64,000 nucleotides of DNA. Origin: JALEFZ01 sp039817415. GTDB lineage: Bacteria > Bacteroidota > Bacteroidia > J057. Positions 34,351 through 43,208 of this stretch are shown in pieces; position 1 is the first letter of the stretch, and the number at the start of each line of letters is the position of its first letter. A program made the translations under genes and the position numbers. The stretch covers positions 124,001 to 188,000 of the forward strand of contig JBCBVV010000006.1 in the NCBI GenBank assembly GCA_039817415.1, written 5' to 3'. The notes below the pieces were generated by a model, which was given only the letters and a program-made list of their open reading frames with translations, searched no databases and was not told the DNA's origin.

Positions 34351-34884
34351 ATGAAAAAATCAATTGCACTTAGCATTGCCCTTTTATTTGGCCTAGGGGG
34401 CCTATTTGCCCAAGCCCAAAAAATCGGATACGTAGATACCAACCTTATCCTCGAAAAAATAGATGAGTACAGCCGTGCCCAGCAGGAAATTGATCGTATT
34501 TCGAAGCAGTGGCAGGATGAGTTGGAAAAGAAATACTCTGCTATTGAGGACCTTTACGCCAATTACCAAGCACAAGAAGTCCTGCTTTCTGAAGATGTAA
34601 AACGCCAGCGTCAGGAGGAGATTTTTCAGACAGAGAGAGAAGCTAAAGAGTTCAGAGAGAAGAAGTTTGGATATGAAGGCGAACTATTTCAGCTACAGGA
34701 AGCAAGGGTTAAGCCTATTCAGGATAAAGTATTCAAAGCGGTAGAAAAAATAGCCGACAGAAAACGTTATGCCTTTGTCTTTGACAAGTCTGGAGAGGTA
34801 ACCTGGTTGTTTACCAATGCACAGTATGACCTGACTGATGAGGTGCTAGAGGAGATGGGAGTCAAGAAGGAAGGAAATAACTAA
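34351..34884 (+). CDS. OmpH/Skp-family periplasmic chaperone (first copy)
   Basis: 177 residues from the ATG that begins the signal peptide (cleavage near Q-A-Q). The mature start K-I-G-Y-V-D-T is diagnostic of the family. A long charged helical region (about 40-130) forms the coiled-coil tentacles, ending in R-Y-A-F-V-F-D-K-S-G. Skp-like trimers hold unfolded barrels for BamA, encoded just upstream. It has its own promoter-like element and terminator. Confidence 0.9.
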   Translation: MKKSIALSIALLFGLGGLFAQAQKIGYVDTNLILEKIDEYSRAQQEIDRISKQWQDELEKKYSAIEDLYANYQAQEVLLSEDVKRQRQEEIFQTEREAKEFREKKFGYEGELFQLQEARVKPIQDKVFKAVEKIADRKRYAFVFDKSGEVTWLFTNAQYDLTDEVLEEMGVKKEGNN

Positions 34885-34914
34885 TTGTACTGATTTTCAG
34901 GCGATTTAAATAGA

Positions 34915-34960
34915 ATAAAGTATGAGATCTGAGCAATTCAGGCCTCATACTTTATATTTT
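34915..34960 (+). terminator. Terminator after the first OmpH-like gene
   Basis: ATAAAGTATGAG pairs perfectly with CTCATACTTTAT around a 17-nt loop, followed by a T run. Confidence 0.75.
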
Positions 34961-35020
34961 TCATAACAAACCTTAAGAGTTTATTAAGACTATGCGGAAG
35001 GAGGGACGAATTAATTTTTG

Positions 35021-35028
35021 TACTTTTG
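35021..35028 (+). promoter_or_regulatory. -7 element of the second OmpH-like gene
   Basis: TACTTTTG, an exact TAnnTTTG, 38 nt before the ATG at 35067. Confidence 0.5.
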
Positions 35029-35066
35029 AAGCACGATTTATTCAACGAATGAGCAATTTTAAAACA

Positions 35067-35630
35067 ATGAACGTTAAACAACTATTTGTGGCCCTGATCC
35101 TAACTGTAGGAATGGTATTCAGTGCCCAGGCCCAAGTAAAACTCGGATATGCCAATATTGAGGGGTTGATCGCATTTTTACCTGCGACCAAGAGCATGAA
35201 TCAGCAATTGGCTACATATGAGAAGAAACTGGCAGAAGGGCTTCAGCCTCGTCAGCAGATGATTCAAACACTATATGCAGAATATCAGGAAATGGGAGCA
35301 AAATTCCAGTCCGGAGATGGTAGTGTGACCGAAGCTATGCTACAGGAGAAGCAAAAGAAAATAGTAGATCTGGAAAAAGAACTTCAAACCAAAGGAGCTG
35401 AGGCACAGCAAAGATTGCTAACTAAGCGTCAGGACCTAATGGATCCCATCTTGAACCAGGTAAGAGGCGAGTTGGAAAAACTGGCTACTGAGAAAGGATA
35501 TACCTACATCTTCAACGCTGTTGACGGTTCTGGAACTTCTATCATCCTTCACGGACCTGAGTCTGACAACCTTACAAAAGAGCTTGCAGCACGTCTTGGA
35601 ATCGATCTTCCTGAAGAAGCAGGAAACTAA
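35067..35630 (+). CDS. OmpH/Skp-family periplasmic chaperone (second copy)
   Basis: 187 residues from the ATG that starts the signal peptide (N-V-K-Q-L-F-V-A-L-I); an upstream ATG at 35049 is possible. The mature start V-K-L-G-Y-A-N-I is followed by a long charged helical region and a C-terminal Y-T-Y-I-F-N-A-V-D-G strand segment. It is a diverged paralogue of the gene at 34351 and slightly longer. Bacteroidota commonly carry such a pair after bamA. It has a separate promoter-like element and terminator, so its expression may differ from that of the first copy. Confidence 0.9.
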   Translation: MNVKQLFVALILTVGMVFSAQAQVKLGYANIEGLIAFLPATKSMNQQLATYEKKLAEGLQPRQQMIQTLYAEYQEMGAKFQSGDGSVTEAMLQEKQKKIVDLEKELQTKGAEAQQRLLTKRQDLMDPILNQVRGELEKLATEKGYTYIFNAVDGSGTSIILHGPESDNLTKELAARLGIDLPEEAGN

Positions 35631-35658
35631 TTCCCAAAAATTTATCTATCTTATTTAC

Positions 35659-35689
35659 AGACTGTTCCATTTTGGAACAGTCTTTTTTA
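35659..35689 (+). terminator. Terminator after the second OmpH-like gene
   Basis: AGACTGTTCC and GGAACAGTCT form a 10-bp stem with a 5-nt loop and a run of T. Confidence 0.88.
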
Positions 35690-35788
35690 TGTTTTAGAGG
35701 CGAAAGGGATTTGCCTATTCTGAAAAAAAATTCCTTTGCATATTCCTTACCTTAATCCCAAACGACTAACAATAACACATTCACTAGC

Positions 35789-36664
35789 ATGTTCATTCCT
35801 TTTTCCAATATAAAATTCCTTGTAGGGCTCTTGTTTTTTGTAACAGGAATCGGCGTTTCTCATGCGCAGTACTACGGAATGGCGACCGAGGTGGAAGAAA
35901 CCTGGGCAATTGGAATTCGAGTGGGAACCGGCTGGGTCCAAGGTGATATCGCCGCTAATATCCCCAGTTTTGATGGAGGAATCTATGCCCAAAAGTTCCT
36001 ACAAAGAGGACTTGACCTGAGATTTGGTGTTAATATTGGACAGTATTCTGGACAGGATTTTACCCCCTCTACAGGTTTCGAAATGAATCCTGTCCTCAAT
36101 GGAGGTGCTGATACTGTGAATTTTTACTCCCAAGGTTCAGCCTTTTTCCAAAACTATCGGATGCAGTGGATGGATGGTTTTTTACAGCTCAAGCTCAACT
36201 TCAACCGCCTCTTTACCCAATACGGAAATGAAAACTGGGATCTTTATGGCTTGGCAGGGATTGGAGGCGTTTTTTACCAAACCTATATGGATGCCTTTGA
36301 TGCAAATGGGAGACCGTATGAATACTCAGGGCTGGTAACCGATGTGAGCGAAAGGCCAGAGGTGTTAGAAGCGCTTGCGATTATTCAGGATGGGGAGTTT
36401 GAAACAAGAGCCGAAAGAGATTTTATCAACTCCACCAATTATCGTGGTTTCGTGGTCAACACACAATGGCTAACAGGCGTAGGTGTGAGATTTCCCATCA
36501 CTGGAATCCTATCCCTAGGGCTTCAAGCAGACTATATCTTCATGGGCGATGATCTCCTTGATGGACAGCAGTGGACCAATGAATCCAATGGTACTACTCC
36601 CACAGCGACTAGTTCAAACGACCGCATGATCAGGATAGGCCTACATATTGATGCGAAGTTTTAA
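35789..36664 (+). CDS. Outer-membrane beta-barrel protein, unknown role
   Basis: 291 residues with a signal peptide (cleavage near S-H-A-Q) and alternating strands rich in Gly and aromatic residues throughout (for example L-Y-G-L-A-G-I-G-G-V-F-Y near residue 150). The protein ends in A-K-F, the C-terminal Phe expected of a BAM substrate. It resembles the N-terminal barrel of OmpA-type proteins in this phylum but has no OmpA peptidoglycan-binding domain. It is followed tail-to-tail by the reductase gene at 36661, overlapping by 4 nt. Confidence 0.75.
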   Translation: MFIPFSNIKFLVGLLFFVTGIGVSHAQYYGMATEVEETWAIGIRVGTGWVQGDIAANIPSFDGGIYAQKFLQRGLDLRFGVNIGQYSGQDFTPSTGFEMNPVLNGGADTVNFYSQGSAFFQNYRMQWMDGFLQLKLNFNRLFTQYGNENWDLYGLAGIGGVFYQTYMDAFDANGRPYEYSGLVTDVSERPEVLEALAIIQDGEFETRAERDFINSTNYRGFVVNTQWLTGVGVRFPITGILSLGLQADYIFMGDDLLDGQQWTNESNGTTPTATSSNDRMIRIGLHIDAKF

Positions 36665-37719
36665 TCAAATTCTATTTCTAAATCTCCAGAGGTAGGATAG
36701 GCCTGACAAGTAAGGATATAACCTTCTTCAATCTCCTCATCGCTCAGCCCAACAATGGGTTCCATGTAGGCAGTTCCCTGTTTCACCTTGGCCTTGCAAC
36801 TCACACACAAGCCTGCTCGGCAAGCATAAGGTGGATTCAAAGAATGTCTAATCGTAGCAGCCAACAAGGTCTCATCAGCCTTTACCTCAATCTCATGATC
36901 CTCCTCATAGAGTCTTATCTTAACCTGCTGGTCTTCAAGGGGCGGCTTAGTCGGTAACAGACTTTCTTCTTGCTCCTCCACTTCTTCTTTTTCTGGCAGG
37001 ACAAAGTATTCCATATGAATATCCTTGGGATGAACTGCATGTTTGTCCAAGGCATCATATACCTCCGCCATCATAGGAGAAGGCCCGCAGATATAATATT
37101 GCTTCCTGAATTCATCCTGCATAAACAGCTCAAGAACCTGTCTATAAACAAATTCCATATCCACACGGCCGCCTTTTTCTCTCCCTTCCTCCTTACTCAA
37201 TCGGTGAATGACCTTTAACCTAATTGGATAGTCCTGTTGTAATTGATCTAAGGCAGCCTTAAACATGATATCCTCCTGCCTTCTGTTGCCATACCACAAG
37301 GTCAACTGACTAAGAGGCTCCTGATGCAAGACCTCCTTGATGATAGAAATCATAGGAGTAATCCCGGAGCCCGCAGCAAACATCAGATAATGACGACTCC
37401 GCGTAAGATCTGGCTCAATTCTGAATGAACCTTGAGGGGGAAGGGCTTCAATCTTATCTCCTTTTTGAAGTCGATCGGCAATATAATTAGACACCAATCC
37501 ACCCTCCACACGCTTTATGCTAATGGCCATTTGCCCGTCCACCGAGGGTGCCGAACTCAAAGAATAGGCTCTACGAACCTCCTCGCCCTCTATCGTCAGG
37601 ATTAAGGTCAAATATTGTCCCGCTAAATAGGTAGGATTCTCTCCCTCATCGGTTGAAAGTAATAAGGTGTAACTATTGTGAGTTTCCTGAAGGATATCAT
37701 CTATACTAAGTCTGAGCAC
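36661..37719 (-). CDS. Ferredoxin-NADP reductase-type flavoprotein with C-terminal 2Fe-2S domain (PaaE-like)
   Basis: 352 residues in three modules: an FAD-binding barrel with R-A-Y-S-L-S-S near residue 50; a NAD(P)-binding domain with A-A-G-S-G-I-T-P near 115 and C-G-P-S-P-M-M near 212; and, after an acidic linker (about 245-262), a plant-type ferredoxin domain with Cys300, Cys305, Cys308 and Cys338. The layout equals PaaE and related oxygenase reductases. No oxygenase component is adjacent, so the acceptor is unknown; the sterol-desaturase-type di-iron enzyme encoded at 11457 is one possible client. Confidence 0.9.
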   Translation of the reverse strand: MLRLSIDDILQETHNSYTLLLSTDEGENPTYLAGQYLTLILTIEGEEVRRAYSLSSAPSVDGQMAISIKRVEGGLVSNYIADRLQKGDKIEALPPQGSFRIEPDLTRSRHYLMFAAGSGITPMISIIKEVLHQEPLSQLTLWYGNRRQEDIMFKAALDQLQQDYPIRLKVIHRLSKEEGREKGGRVDMEFVYRQVLELFMQDEFRKQYYICGPSPMMAEVYDALDKHAVHPKDIHMEYFVLPEKEEVEEQEESLLPTKPPLEDQQVKIRLYEEDHEIEVKADETLLAATIRHSLNPPYACRAGLCVSCKAKVKQGTAYMEPIVGLSDEEIEEGYILTCQAYPTSGDLEIEFD

Positions 37720-37903
37720 TATTTTTCTATTTTGATGTTAATAGCATAAACCACTTGCATTTCCATTTGTTGTGATTGCGAAAAGTGATGTAATTGAAGT
37801 TGATAAAATTCAGTTCGCAACTTAAGAATTATCACCCGATCCACCTGTCCGCCTAAAAATGTATATCGTACAATAAAGCAAACATCAACTAATAGTATAA
37901 TAT

Positions 37904-39214
37904 ATGAAAGCCATCATTCCACAGTCTGATTTACCTCGTGTTGTTATCATTGGTGGGGGCTTTGCAGGCATCAACCTGGCAAAGGGCCTAAAGAACTTGC
38001 CCTATCAGGTCGTGATGATAGATAAACATAATTACCACACCTTCCAGCCTCTGCTGTACCAGGTAGCTTCTGGTGGATTGGAGCCTGATTCTATCGCTTT
38101 TCCATTGAGAAAAGTATTCGCTAAGCAAAAAAACTTTAGCTTCAGATGGGCTGAGGTAGAACAAATAAATCCGACAGAAAAGTGCATCAACACTTCTATC
38201 GGAACCATCAGTTATGACTACTTGGTCGTAGCTACGGGTAGTACCACCAACTTTTTTGGCAATGAGCAAATAGAAGAGAATGCAGCAGGGATGAAAACCA
38301 TTCCAGAATCTCTTGACCTAAGATCTATTATCCTACAGAATTTTGAGCATGCTCATGACTATACTGATGTAGAAGATCAAGACAAGCTGATGGGATTTGT
38401 CGCTGTAGGAGGAGGGCCAACTGGTGTGGAAACCGCTGGTGCACTAGCTGAATTGAAAAACCATGTTCTCCCTAAAGACTATCCAGAATTAGACCTGAGT
38501 CTCATGGATATCCACTTGGTTGAAGCGGGGGACCGCCTGCTGAAAGGAATGTCCGAAAAATCCAGTAAGGATGCCCTAGCCTCTTTGGAAAAACTCGGGG
38601 TCCATGTCCACCTCAATACCTTGGTTACGAGTTTCGATGGAGAAAAAGTAAAGATGAAAAGTGGGGAGACCATTGACGCAACCACTGTAATCTGGGCCGC
38701 TGGGGTAAAAGGAGCTAGTGTAGATGGTCTTGAAAATGCTATCGTCCCTCGTGGAAATAGACTCAAAGTAGATGCCTTTAACCAGGTAGAAGGATACAAA
38801 GATATTTTTGCGCTGGGCGATATAGCCTTCATGCAAACTGAAGATTATCCTCATGGACATCCCATGGTTGCCCAGGTTGCTATTCAGATGGGTAAGAATT
38901 TGAGTAAAAATCTTCCCCTTATCCAAAAAGGAGCACCTTTGAAACCCTTTGTTTACAAAGACCTAGGGTCAATGGCGACTATTGGACGCAACAAAGCCGT
39001 TTTAGACATGGGTAAGCTTCATTTAAGAGGTTTTCTCGCCTGGGCAGGTTGGATGTTTGTCCATATTTTGAACCTTATCGGCTTCCGAAATAAGGTCGTA
39101 GTTTTCATCAACTGGGTGTGGAGTTATTTCACATACGACAAGGCGACAAGGCTGATCATCAGACCTTTCAAGAAGAAGCAAAAGATAGAATCGCAGGAAG
39201 CGGCCGTAAATTAA
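37904..39214 (+). CDS. ndh: Type II NADH:quinone oxidoreductase
   Basis: 436 residues. The FAD motif G-G-G-F-A-G is near residue 17, followed by N-Y-H-T-F-Q-P-L-L-Y-Q-V-A, characteristic of NDH-2. The NADH-binding motif G-G-G-P-T-G-V-E is near 168, and A-L-G-D-I-A-F near 304. The C-terminal 70 residues hold an amphipathic/hydrophobic stretch (H-I-L-N-L-I-G-F-R-N-K-V) that attaches the enzyme to the inner membrane, then a basic tail. It transfers electrons from NADH to menaquinone without proton pumping. It is monocistronic, with a terminator at 39238. Confidence 0.92.
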   Translation: MKAIIPQSDLPRVVIIGGGFAGINLAKGLKNLPYQVVMIDKHNYHTFQPLLYQVASGGLEPDSIAFPLRKVFAKQKNFSFRWAEVEQINPTEKCINTSIGTISYDYLVVATGSTTNFFGNEQIEENAAGMKTIPESLDLRSIILQNFEHAHDYTDVEDQDKLMGFVAVGGGPTGVETAGALAELKNHVLPKDYPELDLSLMDIHLVEAGDRLLKGMSEKSSKDALASLEKLGVHVHLNTLVTSFDGEKVKMKSGETIDATTVIWAAGVKGASVDGLENAIVPRGNRLKVDAFNQVEGYKDIFALGDIAFMQTEDYPHGHPMVAQVAIQMGKNLSKNLPLIQKGAPLKPFVYKDLGSMATIGRNKAVLDMGKLHLRGFLAWAGWMFVHILNLIGFRNKVVVFINWVWSYFTYDKATRLIIRPFKKKQKIESQEAAVN

Positions 39215-39237
39215 ATGAGATTGAGACCATATCAAAC

Positions 39238-39268
39238 ATGAGGAATTCCATCGGGGTTCCTCATTTTT
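39238..39268 (+). terminator. Terminator of ndh
   Basis: ATGAGGAA and TTCCTCAT form an 8-bp stem with an 11-nt loop followed by a T run. Confidence 0.75.
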
Positions 39269-39452
39269 ATACCTGAAAAGGAGGGAATTTTCTTTTTAAT
39301 ACCTAATAATACTAGGGAAAGAAAAAAGGCTAACTTACTACAGGAAAGTGAATTTTTTTTCTTACTTCTGTATTACAGCTAAGGAGTACTAAATTTTAAG
39401 CCCTTGGCTACATAAGAACCGATCGATCTGCCAATACTGACGACATATTTAT

Positions 39453-40316
39453 ATGAAATTCTTGAATTCTATTGGAGGACAAACAATCTGGCTATCTGTT
39501 TTATTTTGCCTGCTTATTTCCCTTCCAGCAGGAGAAGTAATGGGACAACGTGCTATCAAGCTCGCGCTAGGGAGTGGAACAACTTATTATCAAGGTGACA
39601 TTACAGACGGCTTTGACAATAGTCTCTATCGCCCCACCATCAGCTTTAGTGTAGCCAACTACGTAGGCCCTTATGTTTCATTTAGAGGTGAAATTACCCA
39701 AGGATGGATTGGTGCTGCAGACTCTTTAGTAACTGATCCAATTCGCAATCAGAGAAATCTTTCGTTTAGAAGCCCTATCACTGATTTCTCCTTCCAATTG
39801 GTCGTAGACTTTTTAGAAGATCGCTCCATCAACAAGGCCTATGGCCGTTCGACCCACTTTACTCCCTACGGATTTGTAGGATTTGGAGGTTTTTTCATGA
39901 ATCCACAAGGCCTGTTTCAAGGTGTCTGGTATGACCTTCATAGCCTCGGTACGGAAGGACAGTATCTCGTAGGGTCTACCATAGAACCATATTCAAAATT
40001 CCAACTGAATGTTCCTTTCGGGCTGGGAATTGAATATAGAGCCACCAAGCATTGGGGCTTCCAGGTGGAAGCCAGTTATCGTTACACGTTTACCGATTAC
40101 ATTGATGACGTAAGTACAGTGTATCCAAGTCAGGAACTGCTGAGAGACCAAAATCCAATTGCAGCCTTCTTTGCCAATCCATCTAGTAATCCAGACTTAT
40201 TTATAGATGGTTCCCCAAGAGGTAATCCAAGATTATTGGACGCATACTTTTTCGCCAATGTCAAATTGGTATACTTCTTCGAAGAAGTCTCTCGCTACTC
40301 AAGATGCTTCAGATAG
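39453..40316 (+). CDS. DUF6089-family outer-membrane barrel protein
   Basis: 287 residues. A signal peptide precedes the start of the mature chain (cleavage near V-M-G-Q). Conserved features include Y-Y-Q-G-D-I, the R-N-L-S-F-R-S segment, P-Y-G-F-V-G-F-G-G-F, T-E-G-Q, and F-T-D-Y-I-D-D-V-S-T. These match the DUF6089 family, a Bacteroidota-specific barrel. In many relatives this gene sits directly upstream of uppS-bamA; here it lies about 5 kb downstream of bamA on its own transcription unit. Function unknown, but the usual genomic link points to envelope assembly. Confidence 0.82.
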   Translation: MKFLNSIGGQTIWLSVLFCLLISLPAGEVMGQRAIKLALGSGTTYYQGDITDGFDNSLYRPTISFSVANYVGPYVSFRGEITQGWIGAADSLVTDPIRNQRNLSFRSPITDFSFQLVVDFLEDRSINKAYGRSTHFTPYGFVGFGGFFMNPQGLFQGVWYDLHSLGTEGQYLVGSTIEPYSKFQLNVPFGLGIEYRATKHWGFQVEASYRYTFTDYIDDVSTVYPSQELLRDQNPIAAFFANPSSNPDLFIDGSPRGNPRLLDAYFFANVKLVYFFEEVSRYSRCFR

Positions 40317-40344
40317 TATTGAATGAGTTTCAACTATAAAATTG

Positions 40345-40378
40345 AATGGCCATTCCTTGTTGGGGAATGGCCATTTTT
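40345..40378 (+). terminator. Terminator after the DUF6089 gene
   Basis: AATGGCCATTCC pairs with GGAATGGCCATT around a 7-nt loop and is followed by T-rich sequence. It lies between convergent genes. Confidence 0.85.
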
Positions 40379-40398
40379 ATGTTAGATAGTTCGTTTCT

Positions 40399-41682
40399 TT
40401 AATCTAACTCCATGTCCAACCATAACTCCAACTTCTCTACAAAGAGTTGTAATTGTTCTGGAGAGAAATTCCTTATACGGGCTGTTCCGTGATGTTTTCC
40501 TTCCAGAATAAAGGAAATGGCATCCCTACCCTCCGCAGGTGTTACCCGAGTGGCTGACCAGGTATCCTTTCCTCCGTAGATGTACAGAAACTCATCACCA
40601 TTTTCTTTCAACCATACGTCTACCTTTTTCATCAAAGAAGGATCAAACTCCTTTTCGATTTCTATGGGACTAAAGGCCGCATGCGGATTGGGTTTTGGGG
40701 AGAGAGCCTTTAAGTACTTCGCAAATGGACCTGTTTCATAGCCATAGTAGCCCATTTCTGAGGCAGCCTGATAATAATGGCTTGCGTAGTAATCGATGTC
40801 AGAATCACCGAAGAAGCTAATGTCTATTACTTCCAGCAGATAAGAAAGTTGGTCCTCCAAACTAGCATCCTTAGAAGGAATTTCCGCACAATCAGCTCCC
40901 CACTGCCAAAAGGAAAAGGGATACTCCAACACAGTCAATTCAAATGCTTCTGCCATACCCAAACGCTTGAAGGCAATTCCTTTGCCTTTGGCATACCACT
41001 TCAGATAGGGTAAGATTTTCTTTTCATTCTTGAGCATACGAATCTGAAAATCCAGAATAGCCTCCCGACAACTTTCTGTACCGACTGTATCCAAGAAGGA
41101 GTATATGCGTTTGTCTTCAAATTCAAGGTTAAGGGGCGCTACATAAGGTACGCTGGCCTGTACGTCATCGGGGTAGAAATAGCGGTAAAAAATCGTTGTT
41201 TGTCCCCCCTTGCTAATCCCACTTGAGATCCATGCCTTTTTGTACATCCTTCCCATCAAGGTTCTGACTTTATGTAAATCTGCAGTGACTTGTTTTAGGT
41301 TAAGGTATCGCCAATCCAAAGAGTCCGGGGAGGAGTCTCCAAAGTATCGATGTTCGACAGAAAATTGGTTGGCGTCTATCATCAGGGCCAATTCTGACTG
41401 TCTGTTTGACTTGGCATAATAGCCATTGGTAATCATAAGATTAGGCCTTTCAAAGCCTCTGTGTGTAAGCCAAACTGTTTGATAAAAATGTCCTTTCTCC
41501 GGATTTTCATGATCAAGAGGCTGCTTGATCAGTAATTTGTAGGCTTCTTTGGCGCCATTGGGAACGGGAATTCTTTCGAATAATACATCCTCTAATTCAA
41601 AGAGGGAGGCAGTAAGATCATATTGACCAAAGCCGAATTGAATGCCCAGGAATAACAAAGAGCAGAGTAATAAATGCTTCAT
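40399..41682 (-). CDS. S37-family (PS-10) serine aminopeptidase, exported
   Basis: 427 residues with a signal peptide (cleavage near F-G-F-G-Q). It has an alpha/beta-hydrolase fold with nucleophile elbow G-I-S-K-G-G (Ser157), a later Y-G-G-K-D-T-W segment likely carrying the acid, and H-H-G-T-A-R-I carrying the catalytic His near the C-terminus. This is the pattern of the streptomycete tripeptidyl/prolyl aminopeptidase family S37. It probably trims oligopeptides in the periplasm or outside the cell. Confidence 0.85.
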   Translation of the reverse strand: MKHLLLCSLLFLGIQFGFGQYDLTASLFELEDVLFERIPVPNGAKEAYKLLIKQPLDHENPEKGHFYQTVWLTHRGFERPNLMITNGYYAKSNRQSELALMIDANQFSVEHRYFGDSSPDSLDWRYLNLKQVTADLHKVRTLMGRMYKKAWISSGISKGGQTTIFYRYFYPDDVQASVPYVAPLNLEFEDKRIYSFLDTVGTESCREAILDFQIRMLKNEKKILPYLKWYAKGKGIAFKRLGMAEAFELTVLEYPFSFWQWGADCAEIPSKDASLEDQLSYLLEVIDISFFGDSDIDYYASHYYQAASEMGYYGYETGPFAKYLKALSPKPNPHAAFSPIEIEKEFDPSLMKKVDVWLKENGDEFLYIYGGKDTWSATRVTPAEGRDAISFILEGKHHGTARIRNFSPEQLQLFVEKLELWLDMELD

Positions 41683-41895
41683 TTTTTCACAACCTTAAAA
41701 CTTCTCAAAAATAAGGTGGATAGATTTTTCCGGAGTGTTGGGAAAGGGAGAAAAAAGGAAATAAAGTGCAGCAAAAAATATCCACCTGCTTAACATATTC
41801 CTCCTAAAATAGTAAGGATTACATATTTTAGCTAAACTGTCCCATTTATTCTTTGAAAGAAGAAATTGATAAGGGAGATTCAAGCAAGAAACTAT

Positions 41896-42537
41896 ATGAA
41901 GTATGATTATGGGCTGATCAAGGGCCTTCAGCAAGAATTATCTAAGCCGTTACCTGGCATTCAAGCTCACCTTGACATGGCACCAGCGCTTTACAAAGAA
42001 TTTGTAGAGCATGTTAAAACCCCAAAAAATCCACGCCTGGGGGCAATCCTCCTTCTCTTGTATGTCCATGATAACAAGCTTCATATTCCCTTTATGCGAA
42101 GAACTGAAGACGGTAGAGCCCATAGTGGTCAGATCAGTTTTCCAGGCGGAAGAGTAGAAGAAACCGACGATTCCTTTACACATACGGCAGTAAGAGAAGC
42201 CCATGAAGAGTTAGGGATTGATCCAGAAAGAATTACCATTATTGGCGAATTATCCGAAGTTTATATCATCCCTAGTAATTTTTTGGTTCATCCTAGAGTT
42301 GCCTTTATGGAAGGAAGACCTGACTTCATCCCTTCAGAGGAGGAGGTAGCTGAAATTATTGAGGTTGAATTAGGAACCTTCCTAGATCCATCTATTGTCA
42401 AACTCAAGGATAGAAAGCTACCAAATGGCCGTACCTTTCCCACACCAGGCTATGAAGTTCGAGAGGATGTTACCATTTGGGGAGGCACATCCATGATGAT
42501 GGCAGAATTTTTAAAGATTTTTGAAAATATTTTGTGA
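41896..42537 (+). CDS. Nudix hydrolase, CoA pyrophosphatase-like (copy 1)
   Basis: 213 residues from the ATG; a TTG at 41866 would add 10. It has a complete Nudix box (G-G-R-V-E-E, 23-residue spacing, R-E-A-H-E-E-L-G) preceded by S-G-Q-I-S-F-P-G-G, the sequence that marks the NUDT7/8 CoA-pyrophosphatase branch. The N-terminal L-P-G-x-x-A-H motif is also typical. It likely hydrolyses CoA, acyl-CoA or a related dinucleotide. A paralogue follows 62 nt downstream. Confidence 0.88.
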   Translation: MKYDYGLIKGLQQELSKPLPGIQAHLDMAPALYKEFVEHVKTPKNPRLGAILLLLYVHDNKLHIPFMRRTEDGRAHSGQISFPGGRVEETDDSFTHTAVREAHEELGIDPERITIIGELSEVYIIPSNFLVHPRVAFMEGRPDFIPSEEEVAEIIEVELGTFLDPSIVKLKDRKLPNGRTFPTPGYEVREDVTIWGGTSMMMAEFLKIFENIL

Positions 42538-42599
42538 CTCACACGTAATTAATATTGGATTCGCAATTTTATGCCAGAAAAATATAATTCATTTAATTT

Positions 42600-43208
42600 T
42601 TGATCAACTTACTTAAACATAGACTCAGTTCTCCCCTTCCTGGGAAAAAAGCCCAAGTCGAATTGGCCTCCGGACGAAGCCATATGTTCGGCCATCGCCC
42701 CACCAACCACCGCCTAAGTGGCGTCCTTATCTTGTTATACCCTCATTTGGGGCAATGGCACACCGTTTTCATGAAGCGAACTGAGGATGGACGTACCCAC
42801 AGTGGACAAATCAGTTTCCCAGGAGGAAGAAAAGAAGAGTCTGATCCAGATCTGTATTATACAGCCCTTAGAGAAGCCCATGAAGAGTTAGGGATCGTAC
42901 CAGAGGAAGTTGAGATTTTGGGAAGGCTGACTGACCTCTATATCCCTTCTAGCAACTATTTGGTTGTGCCGACAGTAGGGATTGTTCAGACAAAGCCTAG
43001 CTTCGTTCCTAACCCTACAGAGGTTGCCGCTATTGTAGAAAGTCCATTACCTACTTTGATGGACCCAGCCAATAAGGTCTATGCCGAGGTATTTGGCTCA
43101 TCGGGTTTCCATATGGAGGTTCCTGCCTTTAAGGTGGGTGAACATATCATTTGGGGGGCCACAGCTATGATCTTAAATGAGCTATTAGTCCTGTTTAAAG
43201 ATCTCTGA
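42600..43208 (+). CDS. Nudix hydrolase, CoA pyrophosphatase-like (copy 2)
   Basis: 202 residues from a TTG; no ATG is available before residue 29, and the alignment to copy 1 (L-I-x-L-L, then L-P-G-K-K-A-Q) begins right at this codon. It has a complete Nudix box (G-G-R-K-E-E, R-E-A-H-E-E-L-G) and S-G-Q-I-S-F-P-G-G. The two copies are clearly homologous along their length, with the best match in the catalytic core and more divergence in the last 60 residues, which usually set specificity. The 3' end overlaps the convergent deacetylase gene by 14 nt. Confidence 0.87.
   Translation: MINLLKHRLSSPLPGKKAQVELASGRSHMFGHRPTNHRLSGVLILLYPHLGQWHTVFMKRTEDGRTHSGQISFPGGRKEESDPDLYYTALREAHEELGIVPEEVEILGRLTDLYIPSSNYLVVPTVGIVQTKPSFVPNPTEVAAIVESPLPTLMDPANKVYAEVFGSSGFHMEVPAFKVGEHIIWGATAMILNELLVLFKDL

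Noticed and set aside
41804..41831. Bulged inverted repeat (CTAAAAT and ATTTTAG) between the S37 peptidase and Nudix genes
   Set aside because: AT-only arms with a bulge in an AT-rich promoter region are expected by chance; no supporting element.
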